Source: Hydrogenimonas thermophila (lineage in GTDB: Bacteria; Campylobacterota; Campylobacteria; Campylobacterales; Hydrogenimonadaceae). Taken from it: a DNA stretch of 64,000 nt. Shown here piece by piece: positions 44,719-52,002 of the stretch; position 1 is the first letter of the stretch; every line of letters starts with the position of its first letter. The stretch lies in the NCBI RefSeq assembly GCF_900115615.1, contig NZ_FOXB01000002.1:1-64000 (forward strand), read 5' to 3'. Both the position numbers and the translations under genes were made by a program. A model generated the notes under the pieces. That model ran no database searches. It saw only the letters and a program-made list of their open reading frames with translations, and was not told the DNA's origin.

Positions 44719-45532
44719 AATATTGAAAATGAGATATCTGATCCTCAGACGTATTACTCAAGTCGGACTCCTCTTTCTATATTTTGCTGCAAATGCATAT
44801 GGTTGGAAAATTTTAAGTGGAACATTAAGTTCATCAAAACTTTTTGATACTATTCCACTTAGTGATCCTTTTGCTGTATTGCAGATGCTTTCTGCTGGAG
44901 CATTGATGGGTATTAATGTTTTTGTTGGTGCCGTTATTATTATTCTTTTTTATGGGATAATTGGAGGACGTGCATTTTGTAGTTGGGTATGCCCTGTTAA
45001 TATGATTACAGATTTGGCTAACTGGCTAAGACGAAAACTTTTGCTTGACAAAGCAGAACGAAAAGTATGGATCAGCAGAAATACTCGTTATTGGGTAATT
45101 GGGCTCTCTCTTATTGTTTCAGCTATTACAGGTCTTGCTGCGTTTGAGCTTGTCAGCCCTATAACAATTTTTAATCGCGGTATTATATTTGGAATGGGAA
45201 TGACAGGTGCTGTTCTAGTAGCTATTTTTCTCTTTGACCTATTTGGAGTTAAAAATGGTTGGTGTGGACATATTTGTCCTCTTGGAGGTATTTACTCTTT
45301 AATTGGACGATTCAGTCTAATTCGGGTTAAACATAATCAGCAAAATTGTACACTATGTATGAAATGTAAAGAGGTTTGTCCTGAAAACCAAGTTCTTTTT
45401 ATGATAGGCAAAGATAGTACAACAGTAAATATGGGTGAATGCTCCAACTGTGCACGTTGTATCGAAGTATGTGATGATGATGCACTTAGGTTTAGTATAA
45501 GAGATTTTGCAAAAAGGAAGGAGTCAAAATGA
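44711..45532 (+). CDS. napH: Membrane quinol dehydrogenase component NapH
   Basis: The 273-residue protein has four hydrophobic segments, two cytoplasmic CxxxCP motifs after membrane helices (CSWVCPVN and CGHICPLGG) and two [4Fe-4S] motifs near the C-terminus (CTLCMKCKEVCP and CSNCARCIEVC). ATG 44711 is chosen because GAGGGG precedes it by 7 bases; the ORF is open 5 codons earlier. It overlaps napB by 4 bases. No napC is in the cluster, so NapGH is the electron route here. Confidence 0.93.
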   Translation: MTRILKMRYLILRRITQVGLLFLYFAANAYGWKILSGTLSSSKLFDTIPLSDPFAVLQMLSAGALMGINVFVGAVIIILFYGIIGGRAFCSWVCPVNMITDLANWLRRKLLLDKAERKVWISRNTRYWVIGLSLIVSAITGLAAFELVSPITIFNRGIIFGMGMTGAVLVAIFLFDLFGVKNGWCGHICPLGGIYSLIGRFSLIRVKHNQQNCTLCMKCKEVCPENQVLFMIGKDSTTVNMGECSNCARCIEVCDDDALRFSIRDFAKRKESK

Positions 45533-46137
45533 AAAAAATTATTCAATCAGCCCTCTGCGCAGCATTGATACTGGGTCTTAATGCTTGTGCTAACAATGAA
45601 GGGGCAAGTAATGTAGGAAATAGTGAAGCTGCCAATGCCAAAACTGTAATAACAGAAGAGGAGCTTGGTCTTAGAAAAGAGAACCTTTATACGGAACAAG
45701 GAATAGCACCAGTAACAGCAGATTTTACAAAACCGGCACCTGGTATGTCTAAAAAAATTGATCGCTCTTATGAAAATGCTCCTCCACTTATTCCTCACAG
45801 TGTAGATGGTATGTTGCCTATTACTATTAAAAATAATGCATGTACCGGATGTCATATGCCGGCAGTTGCAAAAAGTGTGAATGCAACACCAATTTCACCA
45901 ACCCATTTCAAAGACTTTTTTGCTGAAACAAAAGAGAATTTGAAAAAATATAAGGGTTCTAAAGTTCATGCTGATGAGAGTGATATTGCTCCACAAAGAT
46001 ACAACTGCTCTCAGTGCCACGTACCTCAAGCAAATGTAAAACCTTTGGTTGAAAATAAATTCCAGCCAGATTACAGAAACCCTAATGAAAAACAGAAATC
46101 AAATCTAATTGATACTCTAAATGAGGGTGTTCGCTAA
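45529..46137 (+). CDS. napB: Diheme cytochrome c NapB, with lipobox
   Basis: The 202-residue protein has two heme motifs, CTGCH and CSQCH, with the NapB contexts NNACTGCHMPA and YNCSQCHVPQ, and His residues for axial ligation. It transfers electrons to NapA. The N-terminus reads LGLNACAN at residues 15-22, which fits a lipoprotein signal with Cys20 as the lipidated residue; soluble NapB proteins usually have ordinary signal peptides, so this one may be membrane-anchored. Confidence 0.93.
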   Translation: MKKIIQSALCAALILGLNACANNEGASNVGNSEAANAKTVITEEELGLRKENLYTEQGIAPVTADFTKPAPGMSKKIDRSYENAPPLIPHSVDGMLPITIKNNACTGCHMPAVAKSVNATPISPTHFKDFFAETKENLKKYKGSKVHADESDIAPQRYNCSQCHVPQANVKPLVENKFQPDYRNPNEKQKSNLIDTLNEGVR

Positions 46138-46138
46138 T

Positions 46139-46642
46139 ATGCCTGATATTGAAAGACGGAGGCTTTTTGCCTCTGTCTCATCTTTAATAAGTAATCAAAA
46201 GAGGGAAGAAAAAAGTAGAGTTTACCCTCCTTATTGCTCTGATGAGTCTCTTTTTCTCAAGCTATGTCCAGAATGTATAGATAAACCTTGTGCCAAAGCG
46301 TGTGAAGAAGAGATAATATTTATTGATGAAAATGGAGTGCCTACTCTAAATTTTGCAGAGAGAGGCTGTACTTTTTGTGATGCTTGTGTTGATGCTTGTA
46401 AAAATGATGTTCTTAATGATAAATCATTGAACTCAATTAAAGCAACAGTTGAAATAAATGTATTAAAGTGTATAGCTTGGCACCAAGTTATGTGTAGTAG
46501 TTGCAAAGAGCCTTGTTTAGAAGATGCTATCACTTTTTTAGGACTTTTTAGACCAGAAATAGATAATGGAAAATGTACATCTTGCGGATGGTGTTTATCA
46601 GTTTGCCCTGCTGATGCAATAGAAGTTATACCTAACATATAA
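46139..46642 (+). CDS. napF: Ferredoxin-type maturation protein NapF
   Basis: The 167-residue cytoplasmic protein has [4Fe-4S] motifs CPECIDKPCAKACEE, CTFCDACVDACKN, CSSCKEPCLEDA and CTSCGWCLSVCPAD. NapF assists Fe-S or Mo cofactor loading of NapA in the cytoplasm before Tat export. The start is ATG 46139, one base after the napB stop; the ORF is open further upstream but this M (MPDIERRRLF) matches the family start. Confidence 0.88.
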   Translation: MPDIERRRLFASVSSLISNQKREEKSRVYPPYCSDESLFLKLCPECIDKPCAKACEEEIIFIDENGVPTLNFAERGCTFCDACVDACKNDVLNDKSLNSIKATVEINVLKCIAWHQVMCSSCKEPCLEDAITFLGLFRPEIDNGKCTSCGWCLSVCPADAIEVIPNI

Positions 46643-46655
46643 AAAAGGATAAAAG

Positions 46656-47618
46656 ATGATAAGAATGTTGTTTGTATTTTGTCTTATATCAGTGTTTTCA
46701 ATAGCATCTCCTATTACTGTAAAGCCATCATACTCTATAGATGTTGATGGAAATGTAGTAGAGTTTGTTCGCAAAAACAGCACTCTTTATGTGGCAACAG
46801 ATGCAGGTAAACTTGAAATTTACGATTGGAAAAAAAATAGACTTCTTGAGAAAATAAAATTTAATACTATTCACGATTTTATGGGTGATCCGATTGCTCC
46901 TAAAGTTTTTGGGGTAGATGTAAATAGTAATGGAGACACCTTAATAATTATGGTTCAAGATGAAGGTGGTGAGAGGATTCTTTATAAATATAAAGATAAA
47001 AAACTTACAAAACTTTTAGATAAAAGTGCACATATTCAGATGCGTGAAGCGCGTTTTGTAGATAATGATCATATTCTTATTGCATCAATGAGTAATGAAC
47101 TAATACTTTTTCAAATTTCAACTAGCAAAATTTTATATAAAAATAAATTGAGCCTTTCAACATTTTCAGATTTTCAACTAAATGAAGATAATAGTAAAGT
47201 TGCAAGTACCTGTGAATCAGGCATTGTTTATGTTGTTGACACAAAAACCGGTAAAGTACTTAAAACTCTTGAAGGTGGCAATAAAGACAATGTTTTTAAA
47301 GTTGATTACAAAAACTCATATGTGCTTGCTTGTGGTCAAGATAGAAAGGCTGTCCTTTACGGGGTAAAGAGAGATAGTTTAACAATCTATCCAACACAGT
47401 TTTTAGTATATGCAGGGGCATTAAACAAAGATGCTACTCTTAGCGCTTTTGGAATAAATGAACAAAATGATATTGGCATATATGACAATATTTTAAAATC
47501 TATTAAATATAAGCTTGTTGGACAACAGTCAACACTAAATACCATTGTTTTTATTGATGATAAAACTTTAATCAGTTCAAGCGATGACAATCATATCTTA
47601 ATTTGGAGGATTCCATGA
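46656..47618 (+). CDS. napL: Periplasmic beta-propeller protein NapL
   Basis: The 320-residue protein has a signal peptide (MLFVFCLISVFSIAS) and WD40-like repeats with strands such as LYVATDAGKLEIYDWKKN, VYVVDTKTGKVLKTLEGG and TLISSSDDNHILIWRIP. NapL is found only in epsilon-type nap operons, between napF and napD, as here; its function is not settled, but loss in relatives lowers nitrate reductase activity modestly. AAGGA precedes the ATG by 6-7 bases. Confidence 0.85.
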   Translation: MIRMLFVFCLISVFSIASPITVKPSYSIDVDGNVVEFVRKNSTLYVATDAGKLEIYDWKKNRLLEKIKFNTIHDFMGDPIAPKVFGVDVNSNGDTLIIMVQDEGGERILYKYKDKKLTKLLDKSAHIQMREARFVDNDHILIASMSNELILFQISTSKILYKNKLSLSTFSDFQLNEDNSKVASTCESGIVYVVDTKTGKVLKTLEGGNKDNVFKVDYKNSYVLACGQDRKAVLYGVKRDSLTIYPTQFLVYAGALNKDATLSAFGINEQNDIGIYDNILKSIKYKLVGQQSTLNTIVFIDDKTLISSSDDNHILIWRIP

Positions 47619-47968
47619 ATATTTCTAGCATAGTTGTACAAGTTCGTAGTGAATATATTGATGAAGTTGTAAATACTCTTAAAGAGTCTGATTTTTGTGA
47701 TTATCACTTTCATGATAAATCTATAGGTAAAATAATTGTAACAGTTGAAGGTGAAAATATTAGTGAAGAGATAGAAAAAGTAAAAAAGATTCAAGCTGTA
47801 CCACATGTCATAGCTGCTGATATGATGATGGCTTATAGTGAAGATGAGCTTGAAGCTGAAAGATCAAAATTAGAAACAGGTCCAAATGTACCTGAAATGC
47901 TTAATGATGACACAATTCGCGCCGAAGATATTGTTTATAACGGCGATCTTAAGAAAAAAATAATATAA
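47615..47968 (+). CDS. napD: NapA signal-peptide chaperone NapD
   Basis: The 117-residue protein has the NapD ferredoxin-like fold: ISSIVVQVRSEYIDEVVNTL, GKIIVTVEGENISEEIEKV and VPHVIAADMMMAYSE. NapD binds the NapA Tat signal. The start is ATG 47615, after GGAGG, and overlaps napL as ATGA; the ORF runs 4 codons earlier. An acidic tail of about 25 residues after the domain is longer than in the enteric protein. Confidence 0.88.
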   Translation: MNISSIVVQVRSEYIDEVVNTLKESDFCDYHFHDKSIGKIIVTVEGENISEEIEKVKKIQAVPHVIAADMMMAYSEDELEAERSKLETGPNVPEMLNDDTIRAEDIVYNGDLKKKII

Positions 47969-47974
47969 ATATTT

Positions 47975-47997
47975 GGGATCAACCCCTGATCCCTTTT
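47975..47997 (+). terminator. Rho-independent terminator of the nap operon
   Basis: GGGATCA (47975-47981) pairs with TGATCCC (47987-47993), loop ACCCC, and TTTT follows (47994-47997). It lies 6 bases after the napD stop codon. Confidence 0.88.
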
Positions 47998-48092
47998 ACT
48001 AAAAAATACCTTCTAATAACCTTAAATAAATCCAAAAATTACTTTAAAGAATCCTTTATTATGAAAATTGGACTTATGAAGTTTTGTTATTA

Positions 48093-48110
48093 AGTTTAAT
48101 TTATTAAACT
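48093..48110 (+). promoter_or_regulatory. Crp/Fnr-like inverted repeat upstream of the cytochrome pair
   Basis: AGTTTAA (48093-48099), TTTA, TTAAACT (48104-48110) is a perfect palindrome with the 4-base spacer usual for Crp/Fnr regulators, but with TTTAA rather than TTGAT halves. TATATT at 48127-48132 may be the -10 element. The binding protein is not known. Confidence 0.5.
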
Positions 48111-48155
48111 AGTAAGCTCAATTTAATATATTTCTAGATATACTTTCGTTTATTT

Positions 48156-48222
48156 AGGAACAATTAAGTTCCTTTGCTTCAATTCTTTAGTGAAGAAGCA
48201 AAAACCAAATTTTAAGTTTGGT
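48156..48222 (+). other. Three tandem hairpins in the leader of the cytochrome operon
   Basis: AGGAAC/GTTCCT (48156-48161 with 48168-48173), TTGCTTC/GAAGCAA (48074+100: 48174-48180 with 48195-48201) and ACCAAA/TTTGGT (48204-48209 with 48217-48222) follow one another directly before the ribosome site. Such a string could stabilise the mRNA or control translation of the cytochrome genes. Confidence 0.6.
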
Positions 48223-48246
48223 TAAAACTAAAGTCAGGGGTTGCCA

Positions 48247-48804
48247 ATGAAGCAGGAGAAGAAGAGCTTATCAAAAATGGCTCTATTCACAATCATCTTG
48301 ATAGGAATAGTTGTGGGCGCAGTTGGCTCATTTACAACAGCAGTTATGGTAGAGAAAACCAGCGGGAAAGAGTTCTGTACCCAGTGTCATACTATGCAGC
48401 CCATGGCTGACTCCTATCTGGCTGATATACATGGGGGCAAAAATAAAGAGGGTCTGACAGCAAAATGTGTTGATTGTCACTTACCTCATGATTCTCTTAT
48501 GGGGTATTTGGTAGAGAAGGCTAAAACAGGCATACATGATGTTTGGGCTGAATTTACATATGACAAAAGCAAAATTGATTGGCAAGAGAAGCGCAAGCAT
48601 GCCAAACATTTTGTATTTGATAGTGGATGTCTACATTGTCATACTAATCTTAAAGATGCAACAATGGGCACACCTAAAGGATTTATAGCTCATAAGGCTT
48701 ATTTCCTTGATAAAAAGAAAAAGTGTGTCGAGTGTCATGAAAATGTAGGTCACCATAGTTTAGGTGATTACATTTCTCAAATCCAAACTAAGGAGAAAAA
48801 GTGA
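48247..48804 (+). CDS. NapC/NirT/NrfH-family tetraheme cytochrome c
   Basis: The 185-residue protein has one N-terminal membrane anchor (about 10-32) and four CxxCH motifs (CTQCH, CVDCH, CLHCH, CVECH). This is the NrfH-type menaquinol dehydrogenase that hands electrons to a periplasmic cytochrome. The next gene encodes the octaheme partner, so it serves that enzyme. ATG 48247 (AGGGG 6 bases upstream) is preferred to the TTG at 48241. The mRNA leader has three hairpins. Confidence 0.92.
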   Translation: MKQEKKSLSKMALFTIILIGIVVGAVGSFTTAVMVEKTSGKEFCTQCHTMQPMADSYLADIHGGKNKEGLTAKCVDCHLPHDSLMGYLVEKAKTGIHDVWAEFTYDKSKIDWQEKRKHAKHFVFDSGCLHCHTNLKDATMGTPKGFIAHKAYFLDKKKKCVECHENVGHHSLGDYISQIQTKEKK

Positions 48805-48830
48805 ATCCAACACCAAAAAAGGAGGGATTA

Positions 48831-50207
48831 ATGCGGTTTAAGTCATTGATGATCGCTACTTTGCTGGCATCTGCATTTAGCATATCTGCTAATGCATCAG
48901 CAAAAGCGACTGAACATGTTGGGGATATCAGCCCTAAAAACTTGAAAGTTACTCGTGGAATGACAGCAGAAGCAAAACGCTGTGTTGAGTGTCACGCTGA
49001 AAAAACACCTGGTCATGTAAATGATTGGAAACAGAGTCGACACGGACATGTTGGAGTATCTTGTATTGACTGTCACGGTGTCAAAAAAGATAACCCAATG
49101 GCAGCTCAAAACTGTCCAGGAGTAAAAGGAACAAAAACATACGTTTCTGTACTTGTAAGTCCAAAAACTTGTGAAAAATGTCACCCTAATGAGGTTGAAG
49201 AGTTTCAACATAGTGGTCATGCTCGTGGTGCACTTCAAGTTCGTTCAAAAGCTGGTATGCAAGCTTTAATGAAGAAAATTGAAGGTCGTGATCACCCAAA
49301 ATTCAAAAACTCACCTGAAGCTACTGGATGTATGCAGTGCCATGGTTCAATCATTGAGCTTGATGCAAACAAACAACCAACTGCTGAAACTTGGCCAAAC
49401 TATGGTATTGGTAATGTATACCCTGATGGTGGTGTAGGTAACTGTAAATCTTGCCACAGTGGACACAAGTTCTCTATTGAAGAGGCTCGTAAACCAGCTG
49501 CTTGTGCAAGTTGTCACTTAGGACCTGACCATCCAGATATTGAGATTTACAACAACTCTATGCATGGACATATCTATAATACAGAGGGTAATACTTGGAA
49601 ATATGACTCTGCTCCAGATGCTTGGGAACCAGGTGATTATCGTGCGCCAACTTGTGCTACTTGTCATATGAGTGGTATTGGTGATCTTAGAACTACTCAC
49701 AATGTTAGTCGACGACTTAAGTGGAATATCTGGGCTCCAATTTCTAAACTTAGAGATGGTGGATATGACACAGCTGTAAGTACTTATGAGAAAACTGGAA
49801 AAATTACTAAAGGTAATCCTTTAGCTGGACACCCAGATGGACATAAAGCTGGTCGTGCAGAGATGGAAAAAGTATGTAAGTCTTGCCATACAACACTTCA
49901 TACTAAAAACTTCTTCAAAATGGCTGATCAACATGTAGAACTTTACAATGTATATGCTAAAGAAGCTAAAGGTATGATCGATGAGTTGACCAAAAAAGGT
50001 CTAATGATGAAAGATAAGTGGTCTGATCCTGCATTTAAAGTATGGTATCATCTATGGCACCATCAAGGACGACGTATGAGACAAGGTGCACTTATGGGAG
50101 CTCCTGACTATGCTCACTGGCATGGTGTATTCGAACTTCAGCAAGATATTCGTGAGTTGAGAGCAATCTACAACCAAAGAATTAAAAGCGGAAAAATAGA
50201 GCACTAA
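48831..50207 (+). CDS. hao: Octaheme cytochrome c of the epsilon hydroxylamine-oxidoreductase (HAO) type
   Basis: The 458-residue protein has a signal peptide (MRFKSLMIATLLASAFSISANA) and eight CxxCH motifs in order: CVECH, CIDCH, CEKCH, CMQCH, CKSCH, CASCH, CATCH, CKSCH. The C-terminal WHHQGRRMRQGALMGAPDYAHWHG resembles the HAO core. In Campylobacterota these proteins are paired with an NrfH-like donor and act as nitrite reductases, replacing NrfA; that role is known for the family and inferred here. ATG 48831 has AGGAGGG before it. A GTG at 48801, also with a ribosome site, would add ten residues. Confidence 0.9.
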   Translation: MRFKSLMIATLLASAFSISANASAKATEHVGDISPKNLKVTRGMTAEAKRCVECHAEKTPGHVNDWKQSRHGHVGVSCIDCHGVKKDNPMAAQNCPGVKGTKTYVSVLVSPKTCEKCHPNEVEEFQHSGHARGALQVRSKAGMQALMKKIEGRDHPKFKNSPEATGCMQCHGSIIELDANKQPTAETWPNYGIGNVYPDGGVGNCKSCHSGHKFSIEEARKPAACASCHLGPDHPDIEIYNNSMHGHIYNTEGNTWKYDSAPDAWEPGDYRAPTCATCHMSGIGDLRTTHNVSRRLKWNIWAPISKLRDGGYDTAVSTYEKTGKITKGNPLAGHPDGHKAGRAEMEKVCKSCHTTLHTKNFFKMADQHVELYNVYAKEAKGMIDELTKKGLMMKDKWSDPAFKVWYHLWHHQGRRMRQGALMGAPDYAHWHGVFELQQDIRELRAIYNQRIKSGKIEH

Positions 50208-50214
50208 TTAAAGT

Positions 50215-50242
50215 GATGAGAGGAATTAATTTTCCTCTCATC
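50215..50242 (+). terminator. Hairpin after the octaheme cytochrome gene
   Basis: GATGAGAGGAA (50215-50225) and TTCCTCTCATC (50232-50242) form a perfect 11-bp stem with a 6-base loop, 8 bases after the stop codon. The run after it is A/T-mixed without a strict T-tract. Confidence 0.75.
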
Positions 50243-50264
50243 AAATGATATAATAAAAGATTGA

Positions 50265-50293
50265 TATAACACCATTTAAAAAATGATGTTATA
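50265..50293. other. Second inverted repeat before the parvulin gene
   Basis: TATAACA (50265-50271) and TGTTATA (50287-50293) pair, and CATTT/AAATG extends the stem to 12 of 13 positions. It lies in the leader of the parvulin gene and may be an operator or a second transcript-end hairpin. Confidence 0.5.
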
Positions 50294-50339
50294 CCACTCT
50301 TTTAACTCTTGCAAAATTACTTTAAAAAAGGATATAAAG

Positions 50340-51221
50340 TTGAAAAAGCTATTTTTTTCAATTATTGCACTATTAATACTAAGTTTCTCTGTTCAGGCTT
50401 CAGACGTTTTGGCAATTGTCAATGGCTATAAAATTACAACAGATGTTGCACCTAGAAATTTCAATGACTTAAATAGTTCGGAGAAACATAAAATAGTAAA
50501 CAGACTTATAGAAAAATATTTAGCAGCAAATTATGCACTTAATACAGATATTGTCAATGATCCAGAATATAAAAAGGTTTTGAAGCATATCTTAAATCTG
50601 TCTTCAAAACCTAAAAAAAGTGAAACTTTGGCTTCAGCTGTAAAAAAAAGTACAGGTTATACTGAGGAGCAGCTTTTCAGTAAAAAAGGTCTTTTAGCTT
50701 TTGATTTTATTTTGGAAAAAAAAGCAAACTCTATGAAGCCTGATGAAAAAGTTTTAAGAGAGTATTACGAAAAGAATAAATTTAAGTATGATACTCCAGC
50801 AATGGTTGAACTTGCTACAATTGTTGTAGATAGCAAAGAAGAAGCAGAAAAAATAATGAAAGAGTTAAAAGGTTCAAAAGGAGATTATAAACTCTTTAGT
50901 TCATTAGCAAAAAAGTATTCAAAAGCTCCTGATGCCATTGATGGTGGATATATGGGTAAAATACCTATAAGTGATTTAAATGAAGAGATAAGTAAATATA
51001 TTTTGCCTCTTGACCGAGGAGAACATACTAAGCCTATTAAAACAGTTTTTGGATATCAGATCTATTATGTAATCAATCAAATTCCAGCTGTTAATACAAC
51101 TTTTGATATGGTAAAAGAGCGTGTCAAAGATGAGTATATTCGCAAAGAAGTTAAAAAATGGGCATTTGATACTATTCATAAGTTAAAAAATTCTGCTAAA
51201 ATAGAGCTAAAAATAGATTAA
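50340..51221 (+). CDS. Periplasmic parvulin-type peptidyl-prolyl isomerase (SurA/PpiC-like)
   Basis: The 293-residue protein has a signal peptide (KKLFFSIIALLILSFSVQA) followed by a SurA-N-like helical chaperone region and a rotamase domain (about 150-250: VELATIVVDSKEEAEKIMKEL, FSSLAKKYSKAPDAIDGGYMGKIP, VFGYQIYYVINQ). It helps fold secreted or outer-membrane proteins. The start is TTG 50340, 7 bases after AAGGA, which gives a clean signal peptide; the ORF begins 19 codons earlier within the inverted repeat. It lies between the cytochrome operon and the regulator. Confidence 0.85.
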   Translation: MKKLFFSIIALLILSFSVQASDVLAIVNGYKITTDVAPRNFNDLNSSEKHKIVNRLIEKYLAANYALNTDIVNDPEYKKVLKHILNLSSKPKKSETLASAVKKSTGYTEEQLFSKKGLLAFDFILEKKANSMKPDEKVLREYYEKNKFKYDTPAMVELATIVVDSKEEAEKIMKELKGSKGDYKLFSSLAKKYSKAPDAIDGGYMGKIPISDLNEEISKYILPLDRGEHTKPIKTVFGYQIYYVINQIPAVNTTFDMVKERVKDEYIRKEVKKWAFDTIHKLKNSAKIELKID

Positions 51222-51246
51222 TTAAAAAATTACGAAAAGGAAAAAG

Positions 51247-51909
51247 TTGAGCTCAAACATACCATTAATAAAAGGTATATTGAAAGATTTTTTCCTTTTC
51301 ACACATTTAGATGAGGAAAAACTTAACTCTTTAGTATCAATATCTAGTCTTGTAGAATATAAAAAAGAGAGTATTCTATTTTTTGAGGGAGAAGAGCCAA
51401 AATCCCTTATTATTCTTATTGATGGTATTTTAAAAGTTTATAAAACTGATTTAAAAGGTAATAAAGTAATTCTTCACAGATTTTACCCTGTAGACTTAAT
51501 TGCAGAGTTGGTAAATATTGAGCATATGAATTACCCTGCATCTGGAGAGTTTGAAACAGATGGAAAAGCTATTTTAATAAACTATAAAGAGTTTGAGAAA
51601 AAGTTTCTCAAAGATCCTGAAGTATCTTTTGCATTTATAAAATCTCTCTCAAAAAAGATTAAATATCTTGAAAATGTTATTGCTACAAATTTAGTAATGA
51701 ACTCTACAGCTCGAGTAGCAAAATTTATTTGTGAGCATGGTCATGAAATATCAAAATTAAAAAAAAGTATGATAGCAGCTGATCTTAATATGGCTCCTGA
51801 AACTCTTTCTAGAATTTTAAAAAAACTTTCAACTCTTAAATTGATAGAAAGAGAGAAAGATGAAATTATAATTCTTGATAAAGAAGGTCTTACAACATTC
51901 TACTTATAG
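51247..51909 (+). CDS. Crp/Fnr-family regulator without an Fe-S cysteine cluster
   Basis: The 220-residue protein has an N-terminal cyclic-nucleotide-type beta-roll (ILFFEGEEPKSLIILIDGILKVYK), a long dimerisation helix (about 125-150) and a C-terminal winged helix. In the recognition helix APETLSRILKKL, Glu185, Ser188 and Arg189 repeat the E-x2-S-R of Fnr, predicting TTGAT half-sites. The only cysteine is Cys162, so there is no Fnr-like 4Fe-4S sensor; heme-based NO sensing, as in DNR, or another ligand is possible. TTG 51247 is the start, with AAGGA before it. The perfect Fnr-type box at 40832 is the natural target. Confidence 0.88.
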   Translation: MSSNIPLIKGILKDFFLFTHLDEEKLNSLVSISSLVEYKKESILFFEGEEPKSLIILIDGILKVYKTDLKGNKVILHRFYPVDLIAELVNIEHMNYPASGEFETDGKAILINYKEFEKKFLKDPEVSFAFIKSLSKKIKYLENVIATNLVMNSTARVAKFICEHGHEISKLKKSMIAADLNMAPETLSRILKKLSTLKLIEREKDEIIILDKEGLTTFYL

Positions 51910-52002
51910 TTAAAAGTTTTAATTAAGATACACTTCAGCTGGCAATATGTTAGAATTGCAGCCAACAATTTTTTTACTTTCATTAAATAGCAGGAAGCAG
52001 TA

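Noticed and set aside
48831-50207. Octaheme protein as NrfA or octaheme tetrathionate reductase
   Set aside because: NrfA has five hemes with a CxxCK site, which is absent here; the order and C-terminal motif resemble HAO more than tetrathionate reductase.
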